From Bovifimicola ammoniilytica (GTDB lineage Bacteria > Bacillota > Clostridia > Lachnospirales > Lachnospiraceae), in NCBI RefSeq assembly GCF_025567085.1, contig NZ_JAOQJN010000011.1, positions 1-64,000 of the forward strand: DNA of 64,000 bases. The letters are read 5' to 3'. The notes below the pieces were generated by a model. That model saw only the letters and a list, made by a program, of their open reading frames with translations. It was not told the origin of the DNA and ran no database searches. The translations under genes were made by a program, and so were the position numbers. Below, piece after piece: positions 1 through 7,305 of this stretch; the first letter of the stretch is position 1, and each line of letters opens with the position of its first letter.

Positions 1-59
1 CTATAATCCACCAATTTCCTATCTATCTTTATCCTCTCGTAAACTAACTAAATTATATA

Positions 60-90
60 GAAATATGTTATAGTTGTCAACATATTTTTA
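60..90 (-). terminator. weak terminator at the end of the amidase gene
   Basis: Inverted repeat AAATATGTT (61-69) / AACATATTT (79-87) overlapping the amidase stop codon, followed on the minus strand by a short T-containing tract. The stem is AT-only, so confidence is low. Confidence 0.35.
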
Positions 91-900
91 ATCAATGATA
101 AATGTATTATATCCTGCTCTTCTTAATTTATCCTCCATTCTGACTGCATTATCAAGTACGGCAAATGCACCTGACTGTACCTTATACAGACCATTTTCAA
201 GCACAATAAATGCAGGATATCCCTCATCTTTTAATTCATTTACTAACTCATCGGCATATTCCCTGTTTCTGTATGCCCCTACTTGTACTCTGTAAAGTTT
301 CCTGTTGACTTCTGACTGGTTATTATTATGGTTATTATCATTAGAACTTCCCTCTATTTTGTCACAGCCTCCACCTATTGTCTCTATTATTCCCATAGCA
401 ATTGCCATCGCAATCTCATCAAAACTTTCATCAAATAATGCATTGTCCTTATCACTGTCAATAAAACCTGCCTCAACTAATATTGCAGGCATTCTTGTTC
501 TCTTAAGAACTACCAGATTAGGTCTTTCTATAACGCCCCTGTTAATAAATCCCAACCTTGATAATCTAGAATTAATATTTCTTGCCATTTCAGCTTTAAT
601 TCCATTATCATTATATACAAGAGTTTCAACGCCACTTGTGGTATTGGGAACAGTATATGCATTTCTATGAATTGATACAAAGAAATCAGCATCAGAATTA
701 TTTGCTATAACAGCTTTCTCATATGGTGTATTATATACATCTGTTGTTCGTGTATATTCAACATTAACACAATTCTCCTGCAATATCCTGCCAATTTCCA
801 TCACAAGTCGCAAAGTATCATCTTTTTCTTTTCTTCCATTGTAGGTTGCACCGAAATCACTTCCGCCATGTCCGGCATCAAGTATTACAGTATATGCCAT
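88..900 (-). CDS. N-acetylmuramoyl-L-alanine amidase (Amidase_3) with C-terminal SPOR domain
   Basis: Zinc amidase that cleaves the bond between N-acetylmuramic acid and L-alanine in peptidoglycan. The 270-aa protein opens directly with the Amidase_3 fold (ILDAGHGG at 6-13). Expected zinc ligands are visible as His11, Glu25 and His78 (SIHRNA), and the catalytic Glu is Glu143 in VEAGFID. An Asn-rich linker around 180-198 leads to a SPOR domain at about 201-270, which in this family binds denuded glycan strands, often at division or spore septa. No signal peptide is visible, so export is unexplained. The start is supported by AGAGGA about 5 nt upstream. A sporulation or germination role (CwlC/CwlD-like) is possible but not shown. 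Confidence 0.9.
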   Translation of the reverse strand: MAYTVILDAGHGGSDFGATYNGRKEKDDTLRLVMEIGRILQENCVNVEYTRTTDVYNTPYEKAVIANNSDADFFVSIHRNAYTVPNTTSGVETLVYNDNGIKAEMARNINSRLSRLGFINRGVIERPNLVVLKRTRMPAILVEAGFIDSDKDNALFDESFDEIAMAIAMGIIETIGGGCDKIEGSSNDNNHNNNQSEVNRKLYRVQVGAYRNREYADELVNELKDEGYPAFIVLENGLYKVQSGAFAVLDNAVRMEDKLRRAGYNTFIID

Positions 901-1052
901 ATATATCCTCTTTTTTTATATTTTTAATTATTCTATTCATATATTAAGTAAGGGTGTCTGTCTATTATATTAATACGCATAAATCTTAATCATTAAAATA
1001 TTAATGATGATATCTGCAAAGTTTGCTATAATATATGCGATACGTACAAATT

Positions 1053-1081
1053 TTGACACTGTATTAATAATATGATAAAAT
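1053..1081 (+). promoter_or_regulatory. sigma-A type promoter for lgt
   Basis: TTGACA at 1053-1058, 17-bp spacer, TAAAAT at 1076-1081, about 65 bp before the lgt start. A small hairpin (TCGC TTTA AGCGA) follows in the leader. Confidence 0.6.
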
Positions 1082-1146
1082 ATTTTTCGCTTTAAGCGAA
1101 CATTTACGAAATTAAATAATGATTTTTTAATGAAAGGATTTAAACT

Positions 1147-1926
1147 ATGCATCCATTATTGCATTTAGGACCTATAGAACTTCCTACATATGGAAGTATT
1201 ATTTTCATAGGACTTGTAATCGGCGTTCTTGTAGCTGTTTTTACATCAAAAAAATATAATATTGAGAAACTTGATATTGTTTTATCGACTATTTTAGCAA
1301 GTGTAGGACTTATTGTCGGAGCAAAAATCTTATATCTTATAACTGTTATTCCTGAAATTATAAGAAATATAAGTTTTGTAAAAGGTCACGTATTAGAAAC
1401 CATATCATACGCATTTGGCGGCTTCGTATTCTACGGCGGGCTTCTTGGTGCTTTATTTGGATACTGGTTCTATTGTAAATGGTTTAAAATTGATTTAGGT
1501 AAAGTTCTAAACATTATTGCCCCTGTTATTCCTTTAGTTCACGCATTTGGACGAATAGGTTGTTTTATGGGTGGCTGCTGTTATGGAATTGAATATCATG
1601 GTAAATTTGCTATACAATTTCCAGATAATGAATTTGTATCAGACTTAAGTGCTGTTCCACGTTTTCCAGTACAATTGTTAGAAGCACTTATTAACTTCAT
1701 TCTTTTTATTGTTCTGATATTGATTGCACGTAAGATTCACAAAAGATATAGTATGTTTGGTCTGTACCTGATATGTTATGCCATCATTCGCTTTTCTTTG
1801 GAATTTCTTCGGGGAGATGTAGAACGTGGAATTGTATTAGGTGTTTCTACATCTCAATGGATTAGCCTGTTGCTTCTTCCTATTGGTTTCTATCTCATAC
1901 TAAAAAAAGATAAAAAGGATATCTAA
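1147..1926 (+). CDS. lgt: prolipoprotein diacylglyceryl transferase
   Basis: Lgt transfers diacylglycerol from phosphatidylglycerol to the lipobox cysteine of prolipoproteins at the cytoplasmic membrane. The 259-aa protein is polytopic with about seven hydrophobic segments. It carries the Lgt signature region HAFGRIGCFMGGCCYG near residues 134-149 and a conserved FLRGDVERG segment near the C-terminus. Length fits the family (about 250-290 aa). AAAGGA lies 8-9 nt before the ATG. It is a lone plus-strand gene followed by its own terminator. Its clients in this window include the lipoproteins at 2109, 32774 and 51556. Confidence 0.95.
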   Translation: MHPLLHLGPIELPTYGSIIFIGLVIGVLVAVFTSKKYNIEKLDIVLSTILASVGLIVGAKILYLITVIPEIIRNISFVKGHVLETISYAFGGFVFYGGLLGALFGYWFYCKWFKIDLGKVLNIIAPVIPLVHAFGRIGCFMGGCCYGIEYHGKFAIQFPDNEFVSDLSAVPRFPVQLLEALINFILFIVLILIARKIHKRYSMFGLYLICYAIIRFSLEFLRGDVERGIVLGVSTSQWISLLLLPIGFYLILKKDKKDI

Positions 1927-2005
1927 TGATATTTGTTTAAATCGTCTGTATTAAATAAATTTGCATATGTATGAGTGAAGTTTGAATCGTAAAAATATCA
2001 ATATC

Positions 2006-2066
2006 AAAACGGCTGTAATCAGATAGAGTATTAATATAATCCTCATTGATTACAACCGTTTTTTTA
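2006..2066 (+). terminator. rho-independent terminator after lgt
   Basis: Arms of about 16 nt at 2006-2021 and 2048-2063 (AAACGGCTGTAATCA and its complement, one bulge), followed by T residues. Because the arms begin with A and end with T runs, it may also serve the minus-strand lipoprotein gene. Confidence 0.8.
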
Positions 2067-2108
2067 CATTTTGTATTACATTTATTGTAATTTTTTTATT
2101 AGCTGGTT

Positions 2109-2471
2109 TTACTGGCCTGATGTCGAACTGTTGACATTTGAATTTTTGTTATTATCGTTATTATCATTATTAGTATTATTGTTTCTGTTATCTCTGTCTC
2201 CGTCTATTTTATCGGCAATATCATCTACTCCATCTACGATGTCATCTCCTATATCATCTACAATTCCACCATTACGGTCGTCTTTATGGTTTGTTTTATT
2301 AGTAGTATTTTCTCTGTTAGTTGCTGATGTCATTTCCTGACCATCGTTACCTGTTGTAGTGTCATTATTATTTTTATCATCTGTACCACAAGCTGTTGCG
2401 AAAATCATATAAGATGCTACAATAGCTGCAATAAGTAATATTTTACCTTTAAATCTGCGCTCTTTTTTCAT
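2109..2471 (-). CDS. small Asn/Asp-rich putative lipoprotein, unknown function
   Basis: 120-aa protein with a type II signal peptide: basic MKKERRFKGK, a hydrophobic stretch at 11-26 and a lipobox ending FATAC at about 24-28. The mature part is almost entirely Asp, Asn, Thr, Gly, Ser and Lys, a low-complexity acidic tail with no recognisable domain. It would be anchored by Lgt, whose gene is just beyond and convergent. The SD (TTAGGAGG at about 2481-2488) lies in the 3' arm of an intergenic hairpin (see 2478-2550). A function cannot be assigned; low complexity makes homology unreliable. Confidence 0.7.
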   Translation of the reverse strand: MKKERRFKGKILLIAAIVASYMIFATACGTDDKNNNDTTTGNDGQEMTSATNRENTTNKTNHKDDRNGGIVDDIGDDIVDGVDDIADKIDGDRDNRNNNTNNDNNDNNKNSNVNSSTSGQ

Positions 2472-2477
2472 TAAAAT

Positions 2478-2550
2478 AAGCCTCCTAAGATTATATACTA
2501 AGAGATAAAAACTATATATCTCTTTATTAATATAACCATTTAGGAGACTT
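2478..2550 (-). promoter_or_regulatory. two-stem leader hairpin/terminator enclosing the lipoprotein SD
   Basis: Outer arms AAGCCTCCTAA (2478-2488) and TTAGGAGACTT (2540-2550) pair with one mismatch. Inner arms AAGAGATA (2500-2507) and TATCTCTT (2517-2524) pair perfectly. On the minus strand the 3' outer arm is TTAGGAGGCTT, the SD of the gene starting at 2471, followed by TATTTT. It can act as the dapB terminator and also mask the SD. Confidence 0.55.
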
Positions 2551-2588
2551 ATTATAATTATTTATTCTGGAAAATAATGTTAATTTAA

Positions 2589-3344
2589 TTATCCTATAAC
2601 ATCGCTCATATCGTAGAAACCTGCCGGCTGTTTTGCAAGAAATTTGGCTGCTTCAATGGCCCCTTTACCAAATACTCCTTTAGAATATGCTCTATGTGTA
2701 ATCTGGATAACTTCATCAGGACCTGCAAATATTACATCATGATCACCAACTATTGTTCCACCTCTTACAGAAGAAATTCCTATTTCTTTCTTGCTTCTCT
2801 TCTCATGAATATTGCTTCTGTCATATACATATTTATATTCGCAATTTAATTGCTCATTAATAGTATCAGCTAACATAAGTGCTGTTCCACTTGGAGCATC
2901 TACTTTCTGATTATGATGTTTCTCGATTATCTCGATATCATAACCTGCATCTGAAAGTAATTTAGTAATATTACTAAGCACCTTCATTACTGTATTAATC
3001 CCAAGTGACATATTTCCAGATCTTAATACTGGTATCTCTTTACTCAGATTATGTGCAGCATAAATCTGTTCTTCAGATAATCCTGTTGAGCATAATACCA
3101 ATGGTAAATTTCTCTTCTTACAGAATTCAAGTAGTTTATCTATAGCTTTAGCTGATGAAAAGTCTATTACAACATCGGCTGCAACATCACATTCATCTAT
3201 ATTTGTAAATACAGGATATGAATTCTCAATTGTGTCACAAATATCAATTCCTGCTACTATTTCTGAACCATTATCTTCTTCAACTAATTTAGATATAACC
3301 TGACCCATTTTACCATTACAGCCATGCATTATTATTTTTGTCAT
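2589..3344 (-). CDS. dapB: 4-hydroxy-tetrahydrodipicolinate reductase
   Basis: Second committed step of the DAP/lysine pathway: NAD(P)H reduction of hydroxy-tetrahydrodipicolinate to tetrahydrodipicolinate in the cytoplasm. The 251-aa protein has the nucleotide-binding GCNGKMGQ motif at 8-15 and the catalytic and substrate signature EKHHNQKVDAPSGT near 141-154. The C-terminal GPDEVIQITHRA segment is typical of DapB. Length matches the family. It is 61 bp downstream of dapA and probably co-transcribed under the lysine riboswitch. A GAGGT SD is about 12 nt upstream, slightly long. Confidence 0.95.
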   Translation of the reverse strand: MTKIIMHGCNGKMGQVISKLVEEDNGSEIVAGIDICDTIENSYPVFTNIDECDVAADVVIDFSSAKAIDKLLEFCKKRNLPLVLCSTGLSEEQIYAAHNLSKEIPVLRSGNMSLGINTVMKVLSNITKLLSDAGYDIEIIEKHHNQKVDAPSGTALMLADTINEQLNCEYKYVYDRSNIHEKRSKKEIGISSVRGGTIVGDHDVIFAGPDEVIQITHRAYSKGVFGKGAIEAAKFLAKQPAGFYDMSDVIG

Positions 3345-3405
3345 TTTAAAACTAACCTCTTTTCTATGTGTTTCTTATATGTTGTTTAGTTTATGATATT
3401 TTGAA

Positions 3406-4305
3406 TTATTTTACATCAATTCCATAAGAAGTCATTGCGGCTTTTAATGTTTCTTTATGCACGTCTTCTATCTCTGTCAATGGTTTTCTAAGTGGTCCTA
3501 CATTGAAGCCCATCATATTAAGTGCAGCTTTAACAGGAATAGGATTAACTTCACAGAATAATGCATCTATAACATTTAATGCCTCTAACTGTAATTTAAG
3601 ACTCTCTTTAACATCTCCCTCAAGATATTTTGCTACGATATTATGTGTTTTTTCAGGTGCAATGTTAGAAAGAACCGAGATTACACCTTTTCCACCTAAT
3701 GATAATACAGGTACAATCTGGTCATCATTTCCTGAATAAATATCAAATTCTAATTTATTCTCTCTGATGAGATTTGCAAGTTTAGCAACTTGCGAAATAT
3801 TTCCACTTGCTTCTTTAATAGCTACTACATTAGATGCTTTTTTAGCAATCTTAATAGCTGTTTCAGGTAAAATATTGCAACCTGTACGACTTGGTACGTT
3901 ATATAAAATAATAGGTACTTTTACACTATTTGCAACGGATGTGAAATGTTCAACAAGACCATTCTGAGTTGCCTTGTTATAATATGGTGTAACAATTAAT
4001 AATCCATCTACTCCGTATTTTTCAGCTTCTGTTGAAAGATAAATAGCTGTTTCAGTACAGTTTGAACCTGTTCCAGCAACGACTGGAATTCTTTTTGCAA
4101 CTTTATCTACTGCATATTTAATACATGCTAAATGTTCTTCATGAGTTAATGTAGAAGATTCACCTGTTGTTCCACAGATAATGATAGCATCTGTCTTGTT
4201 TGCTATCTGGTATTCGATTGTTTCTCCAAGTTTGTCAAAATTAACACTTCCGTCTGCGTTCATAGGTGTAACTATTGCAACACCTGCTCCTGTAAATATA
4301 GCCAT
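3406..4305 (-). CDS. dapA: 4-hydroxy-tetrahydrodipicolinate synthase
   Basis: Condenses pyruvate with aspartate semialdehyde, the first committed step to DAP and lysine. In the 299-aa TIM barrel the Schiff-base lysine is Lys164 (VVAIKEASGN). The catalytic triad partners are Tyr135 (LYNVPSRTG) and Thr46 (CGTTGESSTL). It is first in a dapA-dapB unit and is preceded by a lysine riboswitch with terminator, so expression should fall when lysine is plentiful. The start is supported by GGTGA 5 nt upstream. Confidence 0.97.
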   Translation of the reverse strand: MAIFTGAGVAIVTPMNADGSVNFDKLGETIEYQIANKTDAIIICGTTGESSTLTHEEHLACIKYAVDKVAKRIPVVAGTGSNCTETAIYLSTEAEKYGVDGLLIVTPYYNKATQNGLVEHFTSVANSVKVPIILYNVPSRTGCNILPETAIKIAKKASNVVAIKEASGNISQVAKLANLIRENKLEFDIYSGNDDQIVPVLSLGGKGVISVLSNIAPEKTHNIVAKYLEGDVKESLKLQLEALNVIDALFCEVNPIPVKAALNMMGFNVGPLRKPLTEIEDVHKETLKAAMTSYGIDVK

Positions 4306-4320
4306 AAAATCACCATGTGT

Positions 4321-4427
4321 TTCACATTACTATATAATATACATTATATACATAAATGTGAAAATGCCCGATAATTTGAACGACTGTGGGCTTCACTAAT
4401 CCTTTTTTATTTTCTACCGTTCAAATT
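4321..4427 (-). promoter_or_regulatory. two further inverted repeats in the dapA leader
   Basis: Between the riboswitch terminator and the dapA start are two more palindromes. Perfect 10-bp arms AATTTGAACG (4373-4382) / CGTTCAAATT (4418-4427) enclose a 35-nt loop, and TTCACATT (4321-4328) / AATGTGAA (4355-4362) form a second. Neither has a minus-strand T-run, so they are not obvious dapA terminators. The first reads as a terminator only on the plus strand, where no gene precedes it. Function unknown. Confidence 0.35.
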
Positions 4428-4445
4428 TTTTTACAAACGCTTTAA

Positions 4446-4480
4446 AATTTAAAAAGGAGCTAACCAAAACGGTCAGCTCC
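4446..4480 (-). terminator. riboswitch-controlled terminator upstream of dapA
   Basis: On the minus strand GGAGCTGACC, a short loop, then GGTTAGCTCC and a T5 run. It directly follows the lysine aptamer and is its expression platform. Confidence 0.85.
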
Positions 4481-4668
4481 ATAAATTCATATGATATTCA
4501 CACGTCTGTAGCTCACCATCTCTATAAGATGACAGTCATATAGCTTTTAACCATATGCCCAAGATATATTCTCTCAGGAAGAATATTCTTTCGGCGTAAC
4601 ACCCTTTCACATGACTTCTTATGTGCCTGACACATCTGCCACATTACTGATATGATACGCAACCTCTA
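4451..4668 (-). promoter_or_regulatory. lysine riboswitch (L-box)
   Basis: Minus-strand leader of dapA with the L-box landmarks in order: AGAGGTTGCG at the 5' end (about 4668), AGTAATG and the long P2 region with GTGAAAGGG, then GCCGAAAG, the CTTGGGCATATGG loop, ACTGTCA, and the closing GGTGAGCTAC. A rho-independent terminator follows at 4446-4480. In this class lysine binding stabilises the aptamer and favours termination. Recognised by motif order; a covariance search would confirm it. Confidence 0.88.
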
Positions 4669-4701
4669 CTAAAATATAATAATTTAAAACTATCTACTTG
4701 A

Positions 4702-4730
4702 ATAATATCACTATATATATTTATTGTCAA
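4702..4730 (-). promoter_or_regulatory. sigma-A promoter of the dapA-dapB transcript
   Basis: Minus-strand TTGACA (4725-4730), 17-bp spacer, TATTAT (4702-4707). It starts transcription about 30 nt upstream of the lysine aptamer. Confidence 0.65.
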
Positions 4731-4746
4731 TGTAAATATGATAAAA

Positions 4747-5235
4747 TTAGCACAATGCTTCTATGTTTGACACATAGTCAACATAATCTTTTAATTTCTC
4801 CGGCATAATCCTGCCAGTCATAATTATAATTGTATCATCTGATCTTGCATCAAGTATCGGATATAACTCTTCACATTCGATGATACCTTCATTAACTAAG
4901 GCTAAAACCTCATCTAGTATAAGAACGTCACACTCTCCAGTCACTAAGACTTTCTTAGCATAATTTAATCCGTTTCTCATATTAGTTATTTCTTCTCTTT
5001 TCTCGTCTTCCGAAAGATCGTTAAAACATATTTCCATTTTTTCAAAGCGAAAAAGCTTAATTTCAGGCTCTAGACGTTGAAAAAACCTGCTTTCATTGTC
5101 ATTCTTCTCTTTCATAAATTGAACAACAATGACCTGGTTGCCATCAATAGCACTAAGTATACCTTTTCCTATGGCTGCTGAAGATTTACCTTCGCCATTT
5201 CCACAAAAAACCTGTACATATCCTTTTTCTGTCAT
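4747..5235 (-). CDS. corrinoid adenosyltransferase, CobA/CobO/BtuR type
   Basis: 162-aa P-loop protein of the ATP:corrinoid adenosyltransferase family, which transfers the 5'-deoxyadenosyl group of ATP to reduced cobalt. Visible features are GNGEGKSSAAIGKG (12-25) as Walker A, VIVVQFMK after it, and VLILDEVL (about 117-124) as Walker B with the family's DE pair. The length is slightly short of CobO (about 170-200 aa). No other cobalamin gene is adjacent, which suggests salvage or maintenance of adenosylcobalamin rather than a local biosynthetic operon. GAGG stands 7 nt before the ATG. CobO-like P-loop proteins of unknown role are the alternative. Confidence 0.8.
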   Translation of the reverse strand: MTEKGYVQVFCGNGEGKSSAAIGKGILSAIDGNQVIVVQFMKEKNDNESRFFQRLEPEIKLFRFEKMEICFNDLSEDEKREEITNMRNGLNYAKKVLVTGECDVLILDEVLALVNEGIIECEELYPILDARSDDTIIIMTGRIMPEKLKDYVDYVSNIEALC

Positions 5236-5329
5236 TCCTATACCTCATCTATATAAGCAATAATCAATTTTGTATACCATAGCATATATTCTGATATTTT
5301 GCAACTCCGTATTAAAATGATAAAAATGT

Positions 5330-5959
5330 TTATTGATCAATATATTCTAATTTGCTGACAGATACTTCATATGCGGTATGCTTCTCTGTATCTGTTTCAT
5401 TAATCTTTTTTACATAGTCCCTGCTCTGTACTCTTCCCCATATCTGTATTCTCTTACCAACTTCAAAGGATGATGCAAATCTTGCATTTCTTCCCCAGGC
5501 AATACATGGGATATAATCTGATTTACCATATGGTCTGTTTACTGCAATAAGTAAATCAGAAATTTCTCTACCAAGAGGTGTCTTTCTGTAAACTGGTGAC
5601 TTGCATATGAATCCATCAAGGAAAATTTGATTTGTCTTTCCTGATTCTTCATTTTCATCAACAAGCTGCCAATCTCTTACAAAAATTGATAAAACCAACT
5701 TATTACGTGTTCCATCATGTTTATTATATGATCTGAACTGACCTGATGCTTCAACCAGATGACCTATATAGTTCTGTGTAACATCAACAAGTCTTTCTGA
5801 CACCAATAATGGAATTGTGTCCGTCATATCGCTTAGTCTGTTGACTGCGACATCAACGGTATAGAACCCCTCACCAAACACCTGATGACTGTACCTGAAT
5901 TCAGATGTAATTTCTCCTATTATACTTACTCGGTTGTTTTCAATAACCTTATCTACCAT
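5330..5959 (-). CDS. SSB-like protein with two OB-fold segments
   Basis: 209-aa protein resembling single-stranded DNA-binding proteins. Residues about 5-100 and about 115-209 each look like an OB-fold. The second (FLDGFICKSPVYRKTP, then IPCIAWGRNARFA and GKRIQIWGRVQSRDY) is the classic SSB pattern. There is no acidic PF-type C-terminal tail such as housekeeping SSB uses to recruit partners. I place the start at 5959 because GGGAGAA lies 7 nt upstream; the frame is open for 22 more codons. It is probably a lineage-specific accessory SSB rather than the replicative one. Confidence 0.7.
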   Translation of the reverse strand: MVDKVIENNRVSIIGEITSEFRYSHQVFGEGFYTVDVAVNRLSDMTDTIPLLVSERLVDVTQNYIGHLVEASGQFRSYNKHDGTRNKLVLSIFVRDWQLVDENEESGKTNQIFLDGFICKSPVYRKTPLGREISDLLIAVNRPYGKSDYIPCIAWGRNARFASSFEVGKRIQIWGRVQSRDYVKKINETDTEKHTAYEVSVSKLEYIDQ

Positions 5960-6059
5960 TGTATTTCTCCCTTCTGTAACCATGTTAGGTTTCTTAAATA
6001 ATTTTATCTTTATCAGTATATGCATGCATATATGATTTTAGAATAATTTTTTTGATAAT

Positions 6060-6098
6060 ATGAAAATTTTTTATAAAATCTTATTCAAAAATTTCATA
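6060..6098. repeat. AT-rich inverted repeat between the subtilase and ssb-like genes
   Basis: ATGAAA-type arm at 6060 onward and its complement ending at 6098, with internal T/A runs. It may terminate the subtilase transcript. All AT, so weak evidence. Nothing else is recognisable in 5960-6232 apart from a single TGTCGAA heptamer at 6198-6204. Confidence 0.3.
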
Positions 6099-6232
6099 CC
6101 TCACTTGAAATATATACGTTTTTGTTAAAAATTACAACCCCTAAATTTAATGATATTATATATTTTTCGGTTTTCTATTTGATAAAATGAAGAAATGTGT
6201 CGAAGATTATACTAATGATATAACTTAGAAGT

Positions 6233-7114
6233 TTATAGAATAAGTCGCCTTGCATTTATTTCGCCCCACCCCTGGTGATTTTTAGGCAGTCCAACGTCTA
6301 TCGCAGTTTCATACATTTTCTTTTTAATCTCCTTATTAGTTAAATCCGGTTTACTTTCAAGCATTAAAGCAACAATTCCGGATACAATAGGAACAGCCAT
6401 TGAAGTCCCACTCTTAGTTGAATATCCATTTTTATTATTACAGCTTATTATTCCTGTACCAGGACAGACAATTTCCGGCTTTACTACACATATTTTCGTT
6501 GGGCCTCTTCCAGAATAATTCTTTCTTCTGTCATTCCCCGATACCATATTATCATCACTTGCTCCAACTGTAATTACACTCTTAGCATTACCAGGTGCGG
6601 TAACACTTCCCTTATCTGGTCCGTTATTGCCGGCAGCCACTATTACAACAAAGCCAAGTTTCCAGAGTTCTTCAACTGCACTAACTAATCTTTCTGATTC
6701 GTTATCATCTGTTTTCTTAATAGAACCTACAGATATATTTACAATTCTTATATTAAATCTATCTCTGTTATCTATAATGAAATTAAGTCCCTTTTCTGCA
6801 TTATCTATTTTACCATTCCCATTTTTATCAAGACATTTTAGCATTATTATCTTAGAAGCAGGGGCAATTCCCTTGAAACGTCCTTTTGATTTATAACCAT
6901 TTCCTGCGATTATTCCTGATACATGTGAGCCATGCCCATTATCATCATAGGCTGTTTTTCGAATATTTATATAATCTTTAAAACATACTAAATTATCATT
7001 CAAATCTATATGATTAGAAATTCCGGTATCTAATACGGCTATACCTATATTCTTACCCGTAATCCCCATATTGTGGATATAATCTATATTAAAATGTTTT
7101 CTGATTCTGTCCAA
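6233..7114 (-). CDS. cytoplasmic subtilisin-family (S8) serine protease
   Basis: 293-aa S8 peptidase with the full catalytic set: Asp29 (AVLDTGI), His61 (NGHGSHVSG), oxyanion Asn163 (AAGNNGP) and Ser238 (SGTSMAVP). It lacks a signal peptide and a long propeptide (catalytic Asp only 29 residues in), so it resembles the intracellular serine proteases of Firmicutes, which are kept short and act in the cytoplasm. The start is a TTG codon at 7112-7114 preceded by AGGTGA at 6-nt spacing. That SD lies in one arm of a large inverted repeat (7118-7240), so translation may be controlled. No inhibitor gene is adjacent. Confidence 0.88.
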   Translation of the reverse strand: MDRIRKHFNIDYIHNMGITGKNIGIAVLDTGISNHIDLNDNLVCFKDYINIRKTAYDDNGHGSHVSGIIAGNGYKSKGRFKGIAPASKIIMLKCLDKNGNGKIDNAEKGLNFIIDNRDRFNIRIVNISVGSIKKTDDNESERLVSAVEELWKLGFVVIVAAGNNGPDKGSVTAPGNAKSVITVGASDDNMVSGNDRRKNYSGRGPTKICVVKPEIVCPGTGIISCNNKNGYSTKSGTSMAVPIVSGIVALMLESKPDLTNKEIKKKMYETAIDVGLPKNHQGWGEINARRLIL

Positions 7115-7117
7115 TAA

Positions 7118-7240
7118 AAATCACCTCATCAAATATATTAAATACATATATCTGCTTTGTTATAACGACAGACTTAAATTACGTCAATACGTTTAACTTT
7201 AATAAACAAATATGTTTTTATATATTAAATGAGGTGATTT
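7118..7240 (-). promoter_or_regulatory. long inverted repeat masking the subtilase SD
   Basis: AAATCACCTCAT (7118-7129) is the exact complement of ATGAGGTGATTT (7229-7240). Pairing continues imperfectly inward through ATATATTAAA-type sequence to about 7150 and 7208. The minus-strand 3' arm contains the AGGTGA SD used at 7114. It lies in the ddh-subtilase spacer. Confidence 0.5.
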
Positions 7241-7305
7241 AATTAATTGTAACTTGTTTTATTTTTTATATTCCCATGTCCGGATAAATACATAAATGTA
7301 TTATC

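Noticed and set aside
2071..2340. Plus-strand open frame opposite the Asn/Asp-rich lipoprotein
   Set aside because: Low-complexity Leu/Ser shadow of the minus-strand gene; no SD and no family motif.
4306..4746. T-box or SAM riboswitch before dapA
   Set aside because: No T-box motif (AGGGTGGNACCGCG) or SAM-box pattern; landmarks fit the lysine class.
6198..6204. Single exact TGTCGAA (0A box) downstream of the subtilase gene
   Set aside because: One heptamer in 64 kb is expected by chance and it has no partner or promoter next to it.
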